Position numbers and translations under genes: made by a program
NCBI RefSeq assembly: GCF_003072065.1
Contig: NZ_QCYG01000008.1
Span: 62,001-126,000 of the forward strand
Origin: Thalassorhabdomicrobium marinisediminis
GTDB lineage: Bacteria > Pseudomonadota > Alphaproteobacteria > Rhodobacterales > Rhodobacteraceae
Length of the DNA: 64,000 nucleotides
Reading direction: 5' to 3'
The notes under the pieces: generated by a model
What the model saw: only the letters and a program-made list of their open reading frames with translations
The model's database searches: none
What the model was told of the DNA's origin: nothing
Part shown: positions 1 through 10,314 of the stretch, piece by piece
Numbering within the stretch: position 1 is the stretch's first letter
Layout: each line of letters begins with the position of its first letter

Positions 1-1
1 C

Positions 2-1159
2 TCGGCTCACGGATTTGCCACCGAACTGATCCGCGCCTATGACACCCCGGGCGATTGCACAGCCTACCCCCGCTGGAACATCGTCGCCCGTCGCGAGGGC
101 GCGCATACGGGCGATTGCGTGCATTTCAACAGCCATACGGATGTGGTCGAAGTGGGTCAGGGCTGGACGCAGGACCCCTTCGGCGCAGCGCTCATCGACG
201 GCAAGATCTATGGCCGCGGGGCCTGCGACATGAAAGGCGGGCTTGCCGCCTCGATCATCGCCGCCGAAGCCTTCATCGAAACCTTCCCCGACTTTCACGG
301 CGCAATCGAGATCTCCGGCACCGCGGACGAGGAATCCGGCGGCTATGGCGGTGTCGCCTTCCTTGCCGAACAGGGCTATTTCTCGCCCGCACGGGTGCAG
401 CACGTCATCATCCCCGAGCCGCTGAACAAGGACCGCGTGTGTCTTGGCCACCGGGGCGGCTGGTGGGCCGAAATCGAAACAAAGGGCGAAATCGCCCACG
501 GCTCCATGCCGTTTCTGGGCGACTGCGCCGTGCGCCACATGGGCGCGGTCCTCGACAAATTCGAAACCGACCTCTTTCCAGCCATGGCCCAGCGCCGCAC
601 CGATATGCCAGTGGTCCCCGAAGGGGCGCGGCAATCGACCATGAACATCAATTCGATCCACGGCGGCCAGCCGGAACAGCCCGACGATTTCACCGGTCTG
701 CCCGCTCATTGCGTGCCGGATTCCTGTCGTATCGTGATCGACCGCCGGTTTCTCGCCGAGGAACCGCTCGATCAGGTGCGCGGCGAGGTGACAGCGCTGC
801 TGGACGGGCTCAAAACCTCGCGCGCACGGTTCGACTACGCGCTGCGCGAACTCAATCACGTGCTGCCCTCCATGACCGACCGCGACGCCCCCGTCGCCGC
901 CACGCTGGCGCAACAGATCGAGACCGTGCTTGGCGCCCCGGCCGAGTTCGTCGCCTCGCCCGGGACCTACGACCAGAAACACATTGATCGGATCGGCCGA
1001 CTGAAGAACTGCGTGGCCTACGGGCCGGGCATCCTTGAGCTGGCGCACAAGCCCGACGAATACATCGCCGTTGACGATATGATGGTGAGCGTGGAAGTTA
1101 TGGCCAGAAGCCTGGCCGCGCTGCTGCTGCCAACGGACGAAACAGGGAGGTCGCTATGA
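2..1159 (+). CDS. M20 family metallopeptidase/deacylase, 5' partial
   Basis: The frame is open from the first bases of the window, so the N-terminus (probably a few dozen residues) is missing; 385 residues are visible. It shows the M20 dinuclear-zinc signatures in order: an SHTDVVEVG segment (His and Asp ligands), GRGACDMKGG (bridging Asp), ADEESGGYGG (Glu base and Glu ligand) and a C-terminal HKPDEY (last His ligand). This is the acetylornithine deacetylase/succinyl-diaminopimelate desuccinylase type of cytoplasmic hydrolase, which splits amide bonds of N-acylated amino acids or small peptides. The stop overlaps the ATG of the next gene (ATGA), so it is translationally coupled to a peptide importer. 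A catabolic role on imported substrate is therefore more likely than arginine or lysine biosynthesis, but the substrate is unknown. Confidence 0.85.
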   Translation, partial: SAHGFATELIRAYDTPGDCTAYPRWNIVARREGAHTGDCVHFNSHTDVVEVGQGWTQDPFGAALIDGKIYGRGACDMKGGLAASIIAAEAFIETFPDFHGAIEISGTADEESGGYGGVAFLAEQGYFSPARVQHVIIPEPLNKDRVCLGHRGGWWAEIETKGEIAHGSMPFLGDCAVRHMGAVLDKFETDLFPAMAQRRTDMPVVPEGARQSTMNINSIHGGQPEQPDDFTGLPAHCVPDSCRIVIDRRFLAEEPLDQVRGEVTALLDGLKTSRARFDYALRELNHVLPSMTDRDAPVAATLAQQIETVLGAPAEFVASPGTYDQKHIDRIGRLKNCVAYGPGILELAHKPDEYIAVDDMMVSVEVMARSLAALLLPTDETGRSL

Positions 1160-2631
1160 CCCATTTCAGCAAACTTCTCGGCGCCAGCGTGCTGGCCCTC
1201 AGCGCGGGCATGGCCACGGCGCAAACCGACATCACCGTCGCGATCCAGCTTGAGCCCCCGAACCTCGACCCCACGGGCGGGGCGGCGCAGGCCATCGATT
1301 CGGTGCTTTATACCAACGTGTTCGAGGGCCTCACCCGGTTCATGGCCGATGGCTCCGTCGTGCCCGGCCTCGCGGAAAGCTGGGACATCTCCGAAGACGG
1401 TCTGACCTACACCTTTCACCTGCGCGAGGGTGTGACCTTCCACGATGGCACCACGATGGACGCGGAAGACGTGAAGTTCTCGCTCGACCGGGCCCGCGCC
1501 GAAGACAGCACCAACGCGCAAAAGGGCCTGTTCACGGACATCGCCGAGGTGACGGTGATCGACCCGCAGACCGTCGAAGTCAAACTCGCGCAGCAGAATG
1601 GCAATTTCCTGTTCAACATGGCCTGGGGCGACGCGGTGATCGTGGCCCCCGAAAGCATCGACACCATTGCCTCCAATCCCGTGGGCACCGGCGCATTCGC
1701 CTTTGCCGACTGGGTGCAGGGCGACCGGATCGAGTTGACACGCAACCCCGATTACTGGGGCACGGCACCTGCGCTTGACTCTGCCACTTTCCGGTTCATC
1801 TCCGACCCGACCGCCGCCTTCGCCGCCGTGATGGCCGAGGATGTGGACGCTTTCGTAGGCTTCCCCGCGCCCGAGAACCTGCCGCAATTCGAAGCCGACC
1901 CGCGCTTCCAGGTCCTGATCGGCAACACCGAAGGTGAGACGATCCTTTCGATCAACAACAAACAAGAACCCTTCGACAACCCGCAGGTGCGTGAGGCGAT
2001 CGCCCATGCCATCGACCGCGACGCGCTTATCGACGGGGCGATGTTCGGCTACGGTACGCCCATCGGCACCCATTTCGCGCCGCACAATCCCGACTACGTG
2101 GACCTGCTCGACAACTCGCCTTACGACCCCGACCGCGCGCGCGCACTGCTCGCCGAAGCGGGCTACGGGGACGGGTTCAGCACCACCCTGAAACTGCCGC
2201 CCCCTTCCTACGCCCGCCGCGGAGGAGAGATCATCGCCGCCCAGTTGCGCGACATCGGCATCGACGCGGAGATTTCCAACCTCGAATGGGCCCAATGGAT
2301 CGAAGAGGTTTTCACCAACAAGGATTTCGACCTCTCCATCGTGTCCCACACCGAACCGATGGACATCGGCGTCTATGCCAATCCGGACTACTATTTCCAA
2401 TACGACAATCCGGACTTTCAGGACCTGATGGACACCCTGAACGCCACCACCGATCCCGCGACACGCAGCGATCTTCTGGCGCAAGCGCAAACCATGATCG
2501 CCAAAGATTATGTCAACGGCTACCTGTTCCAGCTTTCGGTGCCGACGGTGGCCAAGGCGGGGCTGACCGGCCTCTGGGTCGACCAACCCACCGCCGCCGT
2601 GGACCTCACCGGCGTCGCCTGGTCGGAATGA
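1156..2631 (+). CDS. ABC transporter substrate-binding protein, family 5 (dipeptide/oligopeptide type)
   Basis: A 491-residue periplasmic solute-binding protein. It begins with a Sec signal peptide (MTHFSKLLGASVLALSAG followed by MATAQ, cleavage after ATAQ is likely), then ITVAIQLEPPNLDPT, the usual start of a family 5 (DppA/OppA/NikA) domain. The motif GLAESWDISEDGLTYTFHLR with VTFHDG is the SBP_bac_5 signature. It has no lipobox. It overlaps the upstream M20 gene by 4 bases and is followed by two permeases and an ATPase, so it is the specificity component of this importer. Peptides or modified amino acids are the probable cargo given the two flanking hydrolases; the ligand cannot be read from the sequence. 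Confidence 0.92.
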   Translation: MTHFSKLLGASVLALSAGMATAQTDITVAIQLEPPNLDPTGGAAQAIDSVLYTNVFEGLTRFMADGSVVPGLAESWDISEDGLTYTFHLREGVTFHDGTTMDAEDVKFSLDRARAEDSTNAQKGLFTDIAEVTVIDPQTVEVKLAQQNGNFLFNMAWGDAVIVAPESIDTIASNPVGTGAFAFADWVQGDRIELTRNPDYWGTAPALDSATFRFISDPTAAFAAVMAEDVDAFVGFPAPENLPQFEADPRFQVLIGNTEGETILSINNKQEPFDNPQVREAIAHAIDRDALIDGAMFGYGTPIGTHFAPHNPDYVDLLDNSPYDPDRARALLAEAGYGDGFSTTLKLPPPSYARRGGEIIAAQLRDIGIDAEISNLEWAQWIEEVFTNKDFDLSIVSHTEPMDIGVYANPDYYFQYDNPDFQDLMDTLNATTDPATRSDLLAQAQTMIAKDYVNGYLFQLSVPTVAKAGLTGLWVDQPTAAVDLTGVAWSE

Positions 2632-2673
2632 TCCACCACTGCTGGGGGCGCGACCAACTGGCCCCGCCCCCGT

Positions 2674-2729
2674 TCATCTTTGCTTCAAAAATATCCCGGG
2701 GGGGCGCGCAGCGCGGGGGCAGCGCCCCC
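2674..2729 (+). repeat. Dispersed GC-rich intergenic repeat, copy A
   Basis: An AT-rich head (ATCTTTGCTTCAAAAATATC) runs into a G-rich block and a GGGGGC-AGC-GCCCCC hairpin. It lies inside the transporter operon, between the binding protein and the first permease. The same head and GC-rich tail occur at about 22086, 37276 and (inverted) 57385. The GC-rich palindromic stretch continues to about 2760 (GCGCGCCGCAGGCGCGC). It could act as a transcript-stabilising or attenuating hairpin that lowers permease expression relative to the binding protein. Confidence 0.7.
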
Positions 2730-2773
2730 AATCGCGCGCCGCAGGCGCGCCCCCGGCCCGCCGCAGCCGCCTC

Positions 2774-3718
<945 letters not shown>

Positions 3719-3722
3719 GCCG

Positions 3723-4547
3723 GTGGTGCATCTGAACCGCAATATCCTTCTGGGCGGCACGCTGTCGCTGCTGTTCCTCGGCCTTGCCGCGCTGTCCTTC
3801 TTCTGGACGCCGTTCGACGTGACCCGCCTTGATATTCCCGACAAATTGCAGCCGCCCGGCGGGGATCATCTGCTGGGCACCGATCACTTCGGGCGCGACA
3901 TCCTGTCGATGATCATGATGGGCGCGCGCACCTCCATCGCGGTGGCGGTGCTGGCGGTGGGAATCGGCATCGCCGTGGGCGTGCCCTTGGGGCTGCTGGC
4001 CGCTGCCCGGCGCGGCACCCTGCTTGACGAGGTCATCATGCGCGGCAACGATCTGGTCTTCGCTTTTCCGAGCCTTGTGATCGCGATCCTGATCACCGCC
4101 GTGTTCGGCGCCTCGGCCGTCAACGCGATCATCGCCATCGGCATCTTCAACATCCCCGTCTTCGCCCGTCTGGCACGCGGCGCGGCCTTGCCGATCTGGG
4201 AGAGGGATTTCATCCTGGCCGCCCGTGTCTTCGGCAAATCACGGCTGCGCATCTCTTACGAACATATCCTGCCCAACATCACCAACCTGATGATCGTTCA
4301 GGGCACCATCCAGTTCTCGCTCGGCATTCTCGCCGAAGCGGCCCTGTCCTATATCGGGCTGGGGGCGCAGCCGCCTACGGCAAGCTGGGGCCGGATGCTG
4401 GCCGATGCGCAGACCCTGACCGCCATCGCGCCCCACGTGGCACTGGTCCCGGGGCTGGCCATCGTGCTGATGGTGCTGGGGCTGAACCTTCTGGGCGACG
4501 GGTTGCGCGACTGGCTTGACCCCCGCATCCGGGTACAGCGCGTATGA
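3723..4547 (+). CDS. ABC transporter permease, DppC/OppC type
   Basis: A 274-residue inner-membrane permease starting at GTG 3723, four bases after the preceding stop. The frame also opens at ATG 3681 inside the upstream gene, but that adds an Arg-rich stretch (MRWSIRACGRGARP) unlike any DppC N-terminus, so I reject it. The start reads VVHLNRNILLGG. The family signature LGTDHFGRDILSMIMMGARTS lies near residues 46-65, and the EAA loop is DFILAARVFGKSRLRISYEHILPN. It pairs with the upstream DppB-type protein. Its stop overlaps the start of the ATPase gene (ATGA). The exact start (3723 or 3726) is uncertain. Confidence 0.9.
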   Translation: MVHLNRNILLGGTLSLLFLGLAALSFFWTPFDVTRLDIPDKLQPPGGDHLLGTDHFGRDILSMIMMGARTSIAVAVLAVGIGIAVGVPLGLLAAARRGTLLDEVIMRGNDLVFAFPSLVIAILITAVFGASAVNAIIAIGIFNIPVFARLARGAALPIWERDFILAARVFGKSRLRISYEHILPNITNLMIVQGTIQFSLGILAEAALSYIGLGAQPPTASWGRMLADAQTLTAIAPHVALVPGLAIVLMVLGLNLLGDGLRDWLDPRIRVQRV

Positions 4548-6127
4548 GCCTGCTTTCGATCTCGGACCTGTCGCTTTCCATCGGGCCGGTGGACATCCTG
4601 CACGACGTCACTCTGACCGTCGCCCCGGGGGAGATCGTGGCCATCACCGGGGAAAGCGGCTCGGGCAAATCAATGACCGCGCTGGCCGTCATGGGGTTGC
4701 TGCCGCGTGGGGCGCAGGCCTCGGGCCGCGTGGATCTGGACGGCACCGACATTCTGACAACGCCCGAGCCCGACCTCTGCCGGATGCGCGGCAATACGAT
4801 GGGAATGGTCTTTCAAGAACCGATGACCGCACTCAACCCCGTCCAGACCATCGGCGCGCAGGTGGCCGAGACCATCGAGATCCACGAAGCGACCACCAAG
4901 CGCGATGCCCGCGCCCGCGCCGCTGACATGCTCGTCAAGGTCGGGCTGAAGGTGCCCCCGACCCGCTATCCGCATGAGTTGTCTGGCGGCCAGCGTCAAC
5001 GGGTGGTCATCGCCATGGCCATCGCCCGCCAACCGCGGTTGCTGATCGCGGACGAGCCGACCACCGCGCTGGATGTCACCACCCAGGCGCGCATCCTTGA
5101 CCTGCTGCGCGATCTGGTGCGCGAGTTCGATATGGGGTTGCTGCTCATCACCCATGACCTTGCGGTAGTGGCCGATATCGCCGACAGGATCGTGGTCATG
5201 CAGAATGGCCGCGTGGTCGAAGCCGGCCCCACGGGGCAGCTTTTGCGTGACATGCAGCACCCCTACACCCGCGCGCTTTTCGCAGCCTCAAGCCATACGC
5301 CCGACATCGCACCCCGCCCCACGGGTGACGACCGACAGGGGTTGCAGGTGCGTCACGTCTGCCGCGAATATCCCTTGCCGCGCCGCCGCCTGTTCGGCCC
5401 CCGCCCCCGCTTTCGCGCGCTGGATGACGTGAGCTTTGACATCAAACCCGGTGAGCGCGTGGGCCTTGTGGGGGAAAGCGGCAGCGGCAAGTCCACCCTC
5501 ACCCGCGCCATCCTCGGGCTGGAAGAGGTTCAATCCGGCACCATCACATTGGACGGCGCACCTGTGTTCACCGGCACGCGGCCCAACCTAGCGGTGCGGC
5601 GCAAGATGCAGGTGGTGTTTCAGGACCCCTACAGCTCGTTCAATCCCCGTCACAAGGTGGGGCGATTGGTGGCCGAGCCCTTCCACCTTCTGCCGCATCC
5701 CCCGGACGATGTGAACGACCGGATCGCCCGCGCCCTGCGCGATGTGGGCCTGTCGGAGAGCGATGCCGGCAAGTTCATTCACGAGTTTTCCGGCGGCCAG
5801 CGGCAGCGCATCGCCATCGCCCGCGCCCTGATCGTCGCGCCCGAGTTGATCATCTTTGACGAAGCTGTCTCGGCCCTTGATGTGTCGGTCCGCGCGCAGG
5901 TGCTGGACCTGATCGCCGACATCTGTGCGGCGCGCGACCTTGCCTATCTTTTCGTCAGTCACGATCTCTCCGTGGTGCGCGGGGTGACAGATCGCGTGCT
6001 GGTGATGAAATCCGGCCAGATCGTCGAACAGGGGCCGACCGAAGACGTCTTCAGCGCCCCGCAACATCCCTACACCCGCGCGCTTTTGGCCGCCGCACCC
6101 CAGCTTCCCGATCTGCACAAGGTTTGA
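4544..6127 (+). CDS. Fused double ABC ATPase (DppD-DppF type)
   Basis: A 527-residue protein with two complete nucleotide-binding domains, energising the DppBC-type channel. Domain 1 (about residues 1-250) has Walker [11 protein letters not shown], signature [17 protein letters not shown] and Walker [14 protein letters not shown]. Domain 2 (about 270-525) has [13 protein letters not shown], signature [15 protein letters not shown] and Walker [14 protein letters not shown]. Ala in place of the usual Pro after the catalytic Glu is minor. In the classic Dpp and Opp systems these are two genes; the fusion is common in alphaproteobacteria. The oligopeptide/dipeptide C-terminal extension (HPYTRALF and [12 protein letters not shown]) follows each domain. 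It is coupled to the upstream permease by a 4-base overlap. Confidence 0.95.
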   Translation: MSLLSISDLSLSIGPVDILHDVTLTVAPGEIVAITGESGSGKSMTALAVMGLLPRGAQASGRVDLDGTDILTTPEPDLCRMRGNTMGMVFQEPMTALNPVQTIGAQVAETIEIHEATTKRDARARAADMLVKVGLKVPPTRYPHELSGGQRQRVVIAMAIARQPRLLIADEPTTALDVTTQARILDLLRDLVREFDMGLLLITHDLAVVADIADRIVVMQNGRVVEAGPTGQLLRDMQHPYTRALFAASSHTPDIAPRPTGDDRQGLQVRHVCREYPLPRRRLFGPRPRFRALDDVSFDIKPGERVGLVGESGSGKSTLTRAILGLEEVQSGTITLDGAPVFTGTRPNLAVRRKMQVVFQDPYSSFNPRHKVGRLVAEPFHLLPHPPDDVNDRIARALRDVGLSESDAGKFIHEFSGGQRQRIAIARALIVAPELIIFDEAVSALDVSVRAQVLDLIADICAARDLAYLFVSHDLSVVRGVTDRVLVMKSGQIVEQGPTEDVFSAPQHPYTRALLAAAPQLPDLHKV

Positions 6128-6131
6128 GTCC

Positions 6132-7574
6132 ATGCCCCTGTCCCCGTTCAACATCCCCCCGGCGCACCATCTGATCGGAGGCGCATGGGTCGCGGCCACA
6201 GACACGCTTGAAGTCACCGACCCCTCCACCGCCGCCCCCCTGACCCGGATCGGACGCGGCACGCCCGAAGACATCGACGCGGCGGTGGGCGCAGCCCATG
6301 GGGCGCGGGACGGCGCATGGGGCGCGATGACCGCACTAGAGCGGGGCCGCATCCTGACCCGGATCGGCGCGGCGGTTCTGGCGCAGGTCGATGCCTTGGC
6401 CGAACTGGAATCCCGCGATGTGGGCAAACCGCTCAGTCAGGCCCGCGCCGATGCTGCGGCCTTGGCGCGCTATCTGGAATTCTACGGCGGCGCAGCGGAC
6501 AAGATCACCGGCGAAACCCTCCCCTACCTTGACGGCTACACCGTCTATACCTTGCGCGAACCGCACGGGGTGACGGGCCATATCGTGCCGTGGAACTACC
6601 CGATGCAGATCATCGGCCGCTCGGTCGGGGCCGCGCTGGCCATGGGCAACGCCTGCGTGCTGAAACCTGCCGAGGACGCCTGCCTCACCGCGCTGGCCTT
6701 CGCGCAGATCGCCACGGACGCGGGTTTGCCGCCGGGGGCGCTGAACGTCGTCACCGGTCTGGGGGCCGAGGCGGGGGCGGCGCTGGCCGCGCATCTCGGC
6801 ATCCAGCATGTGTCCTTCACCGGATCGGTGCGGACCGGACAGGCGATTCAAGCGGCCGCGGCGCAGAATGTCGTCCCCGTCACGCTGGAGCTTGGCGGCA
6901 AGTCCCCGCAACTGGTCTTTAACGACGCGAACCTTGATCGCGCGTTGCCGTTCCTTGTGAATGCGGGCATCCAGAACGCAGGCCAGACCTGTTCCGCCTC
7001 CTCGCGCATTCTGATCCAGCGTGGCGTTTATGAGAGCGTCCGCGACCGCATGGCCGAAGCCTATCGTGCGCTTCGGGTGGGGCCAGCGTTAGAGGATCTC
7101 GCCCTCGGGCCGCTCATCTCCAAGCGCCAGAAAAAAATTGTCGAAGGGTTCATCGCCAAAGGCGCGGACCTGACCCTTGTCGCCCAAGGCGAGATCGCGA
7201 CCGACGCGGCGGGCCACTACGTGGCACCACGGCTCTTCGCGGACGTGCCCCCCGACCACCCGCTTGCGCAAGACGAGATTTTCGGCCCCGTGCAGGTGCT
7301 GATCCCCTTCGAGGATGAAGCTGAGGCCCTGCGCATCGCCAACGGCACCGATTACGGCCTTGTGGCGTCGGTCTGGACGGACAGCGGCGCGCGGCAGATG
7401 CGGCTGGCCAAAGCGCTGAAATCAGGGCAGGTTTTCATCAACAACTACGGCGCTGGTGGCGGCGTTGAATTGCCCTTCGGCGGCGTCGGCAAGTCCGGCC
7501 ACGGGAGGGAAAAGGGGTTCGAGGCGCTCTACGGCTTCTCCGCCCTCAAGACCGTCGCCGCGTATCACGGATAG
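6132..7574 (+). CDS. NAD(P)-dependent aldehyde dehydrogenase
   Basis: A 480-residue cytoplasmic ALDH superfamily enzyme oxidising an aldehyde to the acid. Visible motifs are GHIVPWNYPMQI (cofactor and active-site Asn region), SFTGSVRTGQ (Rossmann turn), LELGGKSPQLVF (general-base Glu), AGQTCSASSRIL (nucleophilic Cys), EIFGPVQVLIPF and ELPFGGVGKSGHGREKG near the C-terminus. It lies 4 bases after the ATPase and 6 before a P1 peptidase. An aldehyde is therefore probably generated while the imported compound is degraded, for example an amino-aldehyde or semialdehyde after deamination. The substrate cannot be assigned; betaine, gamma-aminobutyraldehyde and aromatic aldehyde dehydrogenases share these motifs. 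Confidence 0.93.
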   Translation: MPLSPFNIPPAHHLIGGAWVAATDTLEVTDPSTAAPLTRIGRGTPEDIDAAVGAAHGARDGAWGAMTALERGRILTRIGAAVLAQVDALAELESRDVGKPLSQARADAAALARYLEFYGGAADKITGETLPYLDGYTVYTLREPHGVTGHIVPWNYPMQIIGRSVGAALAMGNACVLKPAEDACLTALAFAQIATDAGLPPGALNVVTGLGAEAGAALAAHLGIQHVSFTGSVRTGQAIQAAAAQNVVPVTLELGGKSPQLVFNDANLDRALPFLVNAGIQNAGQTCSASSRILIQRGVYESVRDRMAEAYRALRVGPALEDLALGPLISKRQKKIVEGFIAKGADLTLVAQGEIATDAAGHYVAPRLFADVPPDHPLAQDEIFGPVQVLIPFEDEAEALRIANGTDYGLVASVWTDSGARQMRLAKALKSGQVFINNYGAGGGVELPFGGVGKSGHGREKGFEALYGFSALKTVAAYHG

Positions 7575-7580
7575 GACGAC

Positions 7581-8585
7581 ATGACCTACACCACCGGACC
7601 GAAGAACATGATCACCGATGTCGCGGGGTTGAAGGTCGGCAACGCCTCGGACGCCGCGCTCAAATCCGGCAGCACGGTGTTGCTGGGCGATGCGCCTTTC
7701 ACAGCCTCCGTGCACGTCATGGGCGGCGGGCCGGGCACGCGGGAAACCGATTTGCTCGCGCCGGACAAGACCGTGCAGCAGGTCGACGCGCTCGTGCTGT
7801 CGGGCGGCTCGGCCTTCGGTCTCGATGCCTGTTCCGGCGTGGCGGACGGGCTGCGCGCACAGGGGCGCGGCTTTGCCATCGGCAACGTCACCGTGCCCAT
7901 CGTGCCCGGTGCGATCGTGTTCGATCTGATCAACGGCGGCGACAAGGCCTGGGAGGTGAACCCCTACCCCGCTTTGGGCCGCGCGGCGCTGGCCAATGCG
8001 GCGCGTGATTTTGCGCTGGGCAGCCACGGCGCGGGCACGGGGGCCATGGCCGCGCGGCACAAGGGCGGGTTGGGCTCGGCGTCGGTCATCTTGCCCGACG
8101 GGACCACCGTAGGGGCGCTGGTCGTGGTCAACGCGCTGGGCTCGGTCACCACGCCCGGCGACCGTCACTTCTGGGCGGCGCCCTTCGAGATGGGGGACGA
8201 GTTCGGCGGCCTCGGCCCGGACCCGAAGGGCGGCTACACCGGACCTGAGCCGAGCCTGAAAGAACAGGCCATGGGGCTGCATGCCCAGCAGGGGGCGAAC
8301 ACCACCATCGCCATCGTCGCCACGGATGCGCCCCTGTCGAAGCCCCAGTGCCACCGGCTGGCGGTCAACGCCCACGACGGCATGGCCCGCGCCATTGTGC
8401 CCGCGCATACGCCGCTGGACGGGGACCTTGTGTTCGGTGTGTCGACCTCGACCGCCGCTTCCGTGGATCACGCGGGCTATGCCCCCATCGGCGCAGCCGC
8501 TGCCACCTGTCTGGCCCGCGCCATTGCCCGTGCGGTCTATGAGGCGACGCCGGAGCCGGGCGACCTCATCGCGACCTACCGCTAG
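7581..8585 (+). CDS. P1 family peptidase (DmpA/NylC-type Ntn hydrolase)
   Basis: A 334-residue self-processing N-terminal-nucleophile hydrolase of MEROPS family P1. Motifs are NMITDVAGLKVGNA at the N-terminus, ALVLSGGSAFGLDA (substrate pocket) and GAGTGAMAARHKGGLGSASV, where cleavage before Ser would expose the nucleophile of the beta subunit. Known family members include DmpA (L-aminopeptidase/D-esterase), beta-aminopeptidases and the nylon-oligomer hydrolase NylC. Substrates with D-, beta- or omega-amino acids would thus fit. It is the last gene of the peptide-uptake operon. Its TAG stop sits in a CTAG shared with the convergent modC stop. Confidence 0.88.
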   Translation: MTYTTGPKNMITDVAGLKVGNASDAALKSGSTVLLGDAPFTASVHVMGGGPGTRETDLLAPDKTVQQVDALVLSGGSAFGLDACSGVADGLRAQGRGFAIGNVTVPIVPGAIVFDLINGGDKAWEVNPYPALGRAALANAARDFALGSHGAGTGAMAARHKGGLGSASVILPDGTTVGALVVVNALGSVTTPGDRHFWAAPFEMGDEFGGLGPDPKGGYTGPEPSLKEQAMGLHAQQGANTTIAIVATDAPLSKPQCHRLAVNAHDGMARAIVPAHTPLDGDLVFGVSTSTAASVDHAGYAPIGAAAATCLARAIARAVYEATPEPGDLIATYR

Positions 8586-9619
8586 CCCACGTCGCCGGGG
8601 GCGATGGCCGTGGCCTTGAGGATCGCGAAGACGTGGTCGCCCACCTGCAGGCCCATCCCGTCGCAGGACCGTGCCGTCACCCGCGCCAGAAGCCGCGCCT
8701 GACCGGCCTGCAACGCCACAGCCACATCCGGGCCGGTGCCCCGCTCCAGCCCGGTGATCGTAACCGATAGCACGTTGAGCGCGCTGAGCCCCTCGGGCGC
8801 GCTGCGCGACAGGATCACATCCTGCGCGGGCACTCGCACCCGGATATGGCCCAGCGCCCGACCCACGGCGCCCGGCACCCAAAGCGCGCCGCCTTCGGTC
8901 TCGATCTTGGTCAAGCCATCGTCCGAATGCCCGACCACGCGCCCCGACAGCACCGCGCCCGCGTCGCGCACCCCGATGAAGGGGACGGCCGCAGGGTCCG
9001 CCAGCACGTCCTCAAGCGCGCCGGAGACGACGACCTGCCCGCGGTCCAGCACCACGATCCGCCGCGCCAGCCGCGCCACTTCGGTCATGTCGTGGCTGAC
9101 ATAAAGGATCGGGATCGCGGTCTGGTCGCGCAGCGCCTCGAGATAGGGCAGAACCTCGGCCTTGCGGGGGGAATCCAGCGCCGACAAGGGCTCATCCAGC
9201 AGCAACAGGTGCGGCGCCGACATCAGCGCCCGCCCCAAGGCCACCCGCTGCCGTTCCCCGCCCGAGAGCGAGGCCGGATGACGCCCGAGCAACGGTGCAA
9301 GACCCAGCACCGCGATCACCGCCTCTTCATCGTGACGCCCGCCGTAGCGAAGGTTTTTCAACACCGTCAGATGGGGGAAAAGCCGTGCGTCCTGAAAGAC
9401 ATAGCCGATGTTTCGCCTGTGCGGCTTCAACGTAGAAAGGTCGCGCCCGCCCAGGGTGATGCGCGCGTGGTCACAGTCCGACAGGCCGGCCACAGCGCGG
9501 ATCAGGCTGGTCTTTCCGGAACCTGAGGGCCCGAAAATCGCGGTCACCCCGGCGGGGGCCTCGAAGGCAGCGTCGAGCGTGAAATCCGGGAAGGCCCGGG
9601 TGACATGCACCTGCAACAT
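8582..9619 (-). CDS. modC: Molybdate ABC transporter ATP-binding protein ModC
   Basis: A 345-residue ATPase. It has Walker A GPSGSGKTSLIRAVAG, signature LSGGERQRVALGRAL, Walker B LLLLDEPLSALD and switch His in YVSHDM. It is followed by a C-terminal mop/TOBE-like region (about 230-345, with LSALNVLSVTITGLERG) that binds oxyanion. ATG at 9619 is chosen over a TTG one codon upstream because it overlaps the modB stop by one base (TGATG), indicating coupling. It energises the ModB channel and gives the window a complete modABC importer for molybdoenzymes. Confidence 0.95.
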   Translation of the reverse strand: MLQVHVTRAFPDFTLDAAFEAPAGVTAIFGPSGSGKTSLIRAVAGLSDCDHARITLGGRDLSTLKPHRRNIGYVFQDARLFPHLTVLKNLRYGGRHDEEAVIAVLGLAPLLGRHPASLSGGERQRVALGRALMSAPHLLLLDEPLSALDSPRKAEVLPYLEALRDQTAIPILYVSHDMTEVARLARRIVVLDRGQVVVSGALEDVLADPAAVPFIGVRDAGAVLSGRVVGHSDDGLTKIETEGGALWVPGAVGRALGHIRVRVPAQDVILSRSAPEGLSALNVLSVTITGLERGTGPDVAVALQAGQARLLARVTARSCDGMGLQVGDHVFAILKATAIAPGDVG

Positions 9620-10314
9620 CAAAGCGCCCTCCGCCGCACCACGCGGTTGGCCAGAAGCTCGCTCACGATCAGGGCCGCGGCCGCGATGACGATCGAGACG
9701 ATCGCCAACCGCAGGGCCAAAGGCTCGCCGCCGGGCACCTCAAGCAAGGTGTCGATGGACAGGGCCAGCGTCTGCGTCTGGCCGGGGATGTTGGACACAA
9801 AGGTGATCGTCGCGCCGAACTCGCCCATGCCCTTGGCGAAGGCGAGCACCGCGCCCGCGACGATACCGGGCCAAGCGAGCGGCAGGGTCACCGTGCGCAG
9901 AACCCGCAAGGGCGAGGCGCCCAGCGTGCCCGCGGCCTCTTCCAGACCTGCGTCCACCGCCTCAAGCGACAGGCGGATCGCGCGGACCATCAACGGGAAG
10001 CCCATGATCCCCGCCGCCAGCGCCGCCCCTGTCCAGCGAAAGGCAAACACCAGACCGAACAGCGCCTCGAATCCGGCACCAAGCGGGCCGGTGCGTCCGA
10101 AGCCGAGCAACAGCAGATAGCCGGTGACCACCGGGGGCATCACCAACGGCAGATGCACCAGCACGTTGAGCGCTTGCCGCCCGAAAAACCGCCCCCGCGC
10201 CAAGGCATAGGCCACCGCGAACCCCAACGGCAGGCTGACCAGCGTGGCCCAGAAAGCCACCTTGAGCGACAGCCACAGCGCAGACCATTCCGCCGGGCCA
10301 AGCCAGTCCGTCAC
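9619..10314 (-). CDS. modB: Molybdate ABC transporter permease ModB
   Basis: A 231-residue inner-membrane permease with about five or six helices. The start is GTG at 10314, where GTGA overlaps the modA stop; the product begins VTDWLGPAEWSALWLSLKV, and 231 aa is normal for ModB. A longer frame back to 10599 only adds out-of-frame translation of modA. The EAA coupling loop is visible as LEAVDAGLEEAAGTLGASPLRVL. Adjacent helices carry LPLVMPPVVTGYLLLLGFG and GEFGATITFVSNIPGQT, both diagnostic of ModB/CysT-type permeases. Confidence 0.95.
   Translation of the reverse strand: MTDWLGPAEWSALWLSLKVAFWATLVSLPLGFAVAYALARGRFFGRQALNVLVHLPLVMPPVVTGYLLLLGFGRTGPLGAGFEALFGLVFAFRWTGAALAAGIMGFPLMVRAIRLSLEAVDAGLEEAAGTLGASPLRVLRTVTLPLAWPGIVAGAVLAFAKGMGEFGATITFVSNIPGQTQTLALSIDTLLEVPGGEPLALRLAIVSIVIAAAALIVSELLANRVVRRRAL

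Noticed and set aside
8582-8585. CTAG shared by convergent stop codons (also at 54230-54233) as a regulatory signal
   Set aside because: CTAG is the natural palindrome for two overlapping TAG stops in tightly packed convergent genes; two cases need no special explanation.
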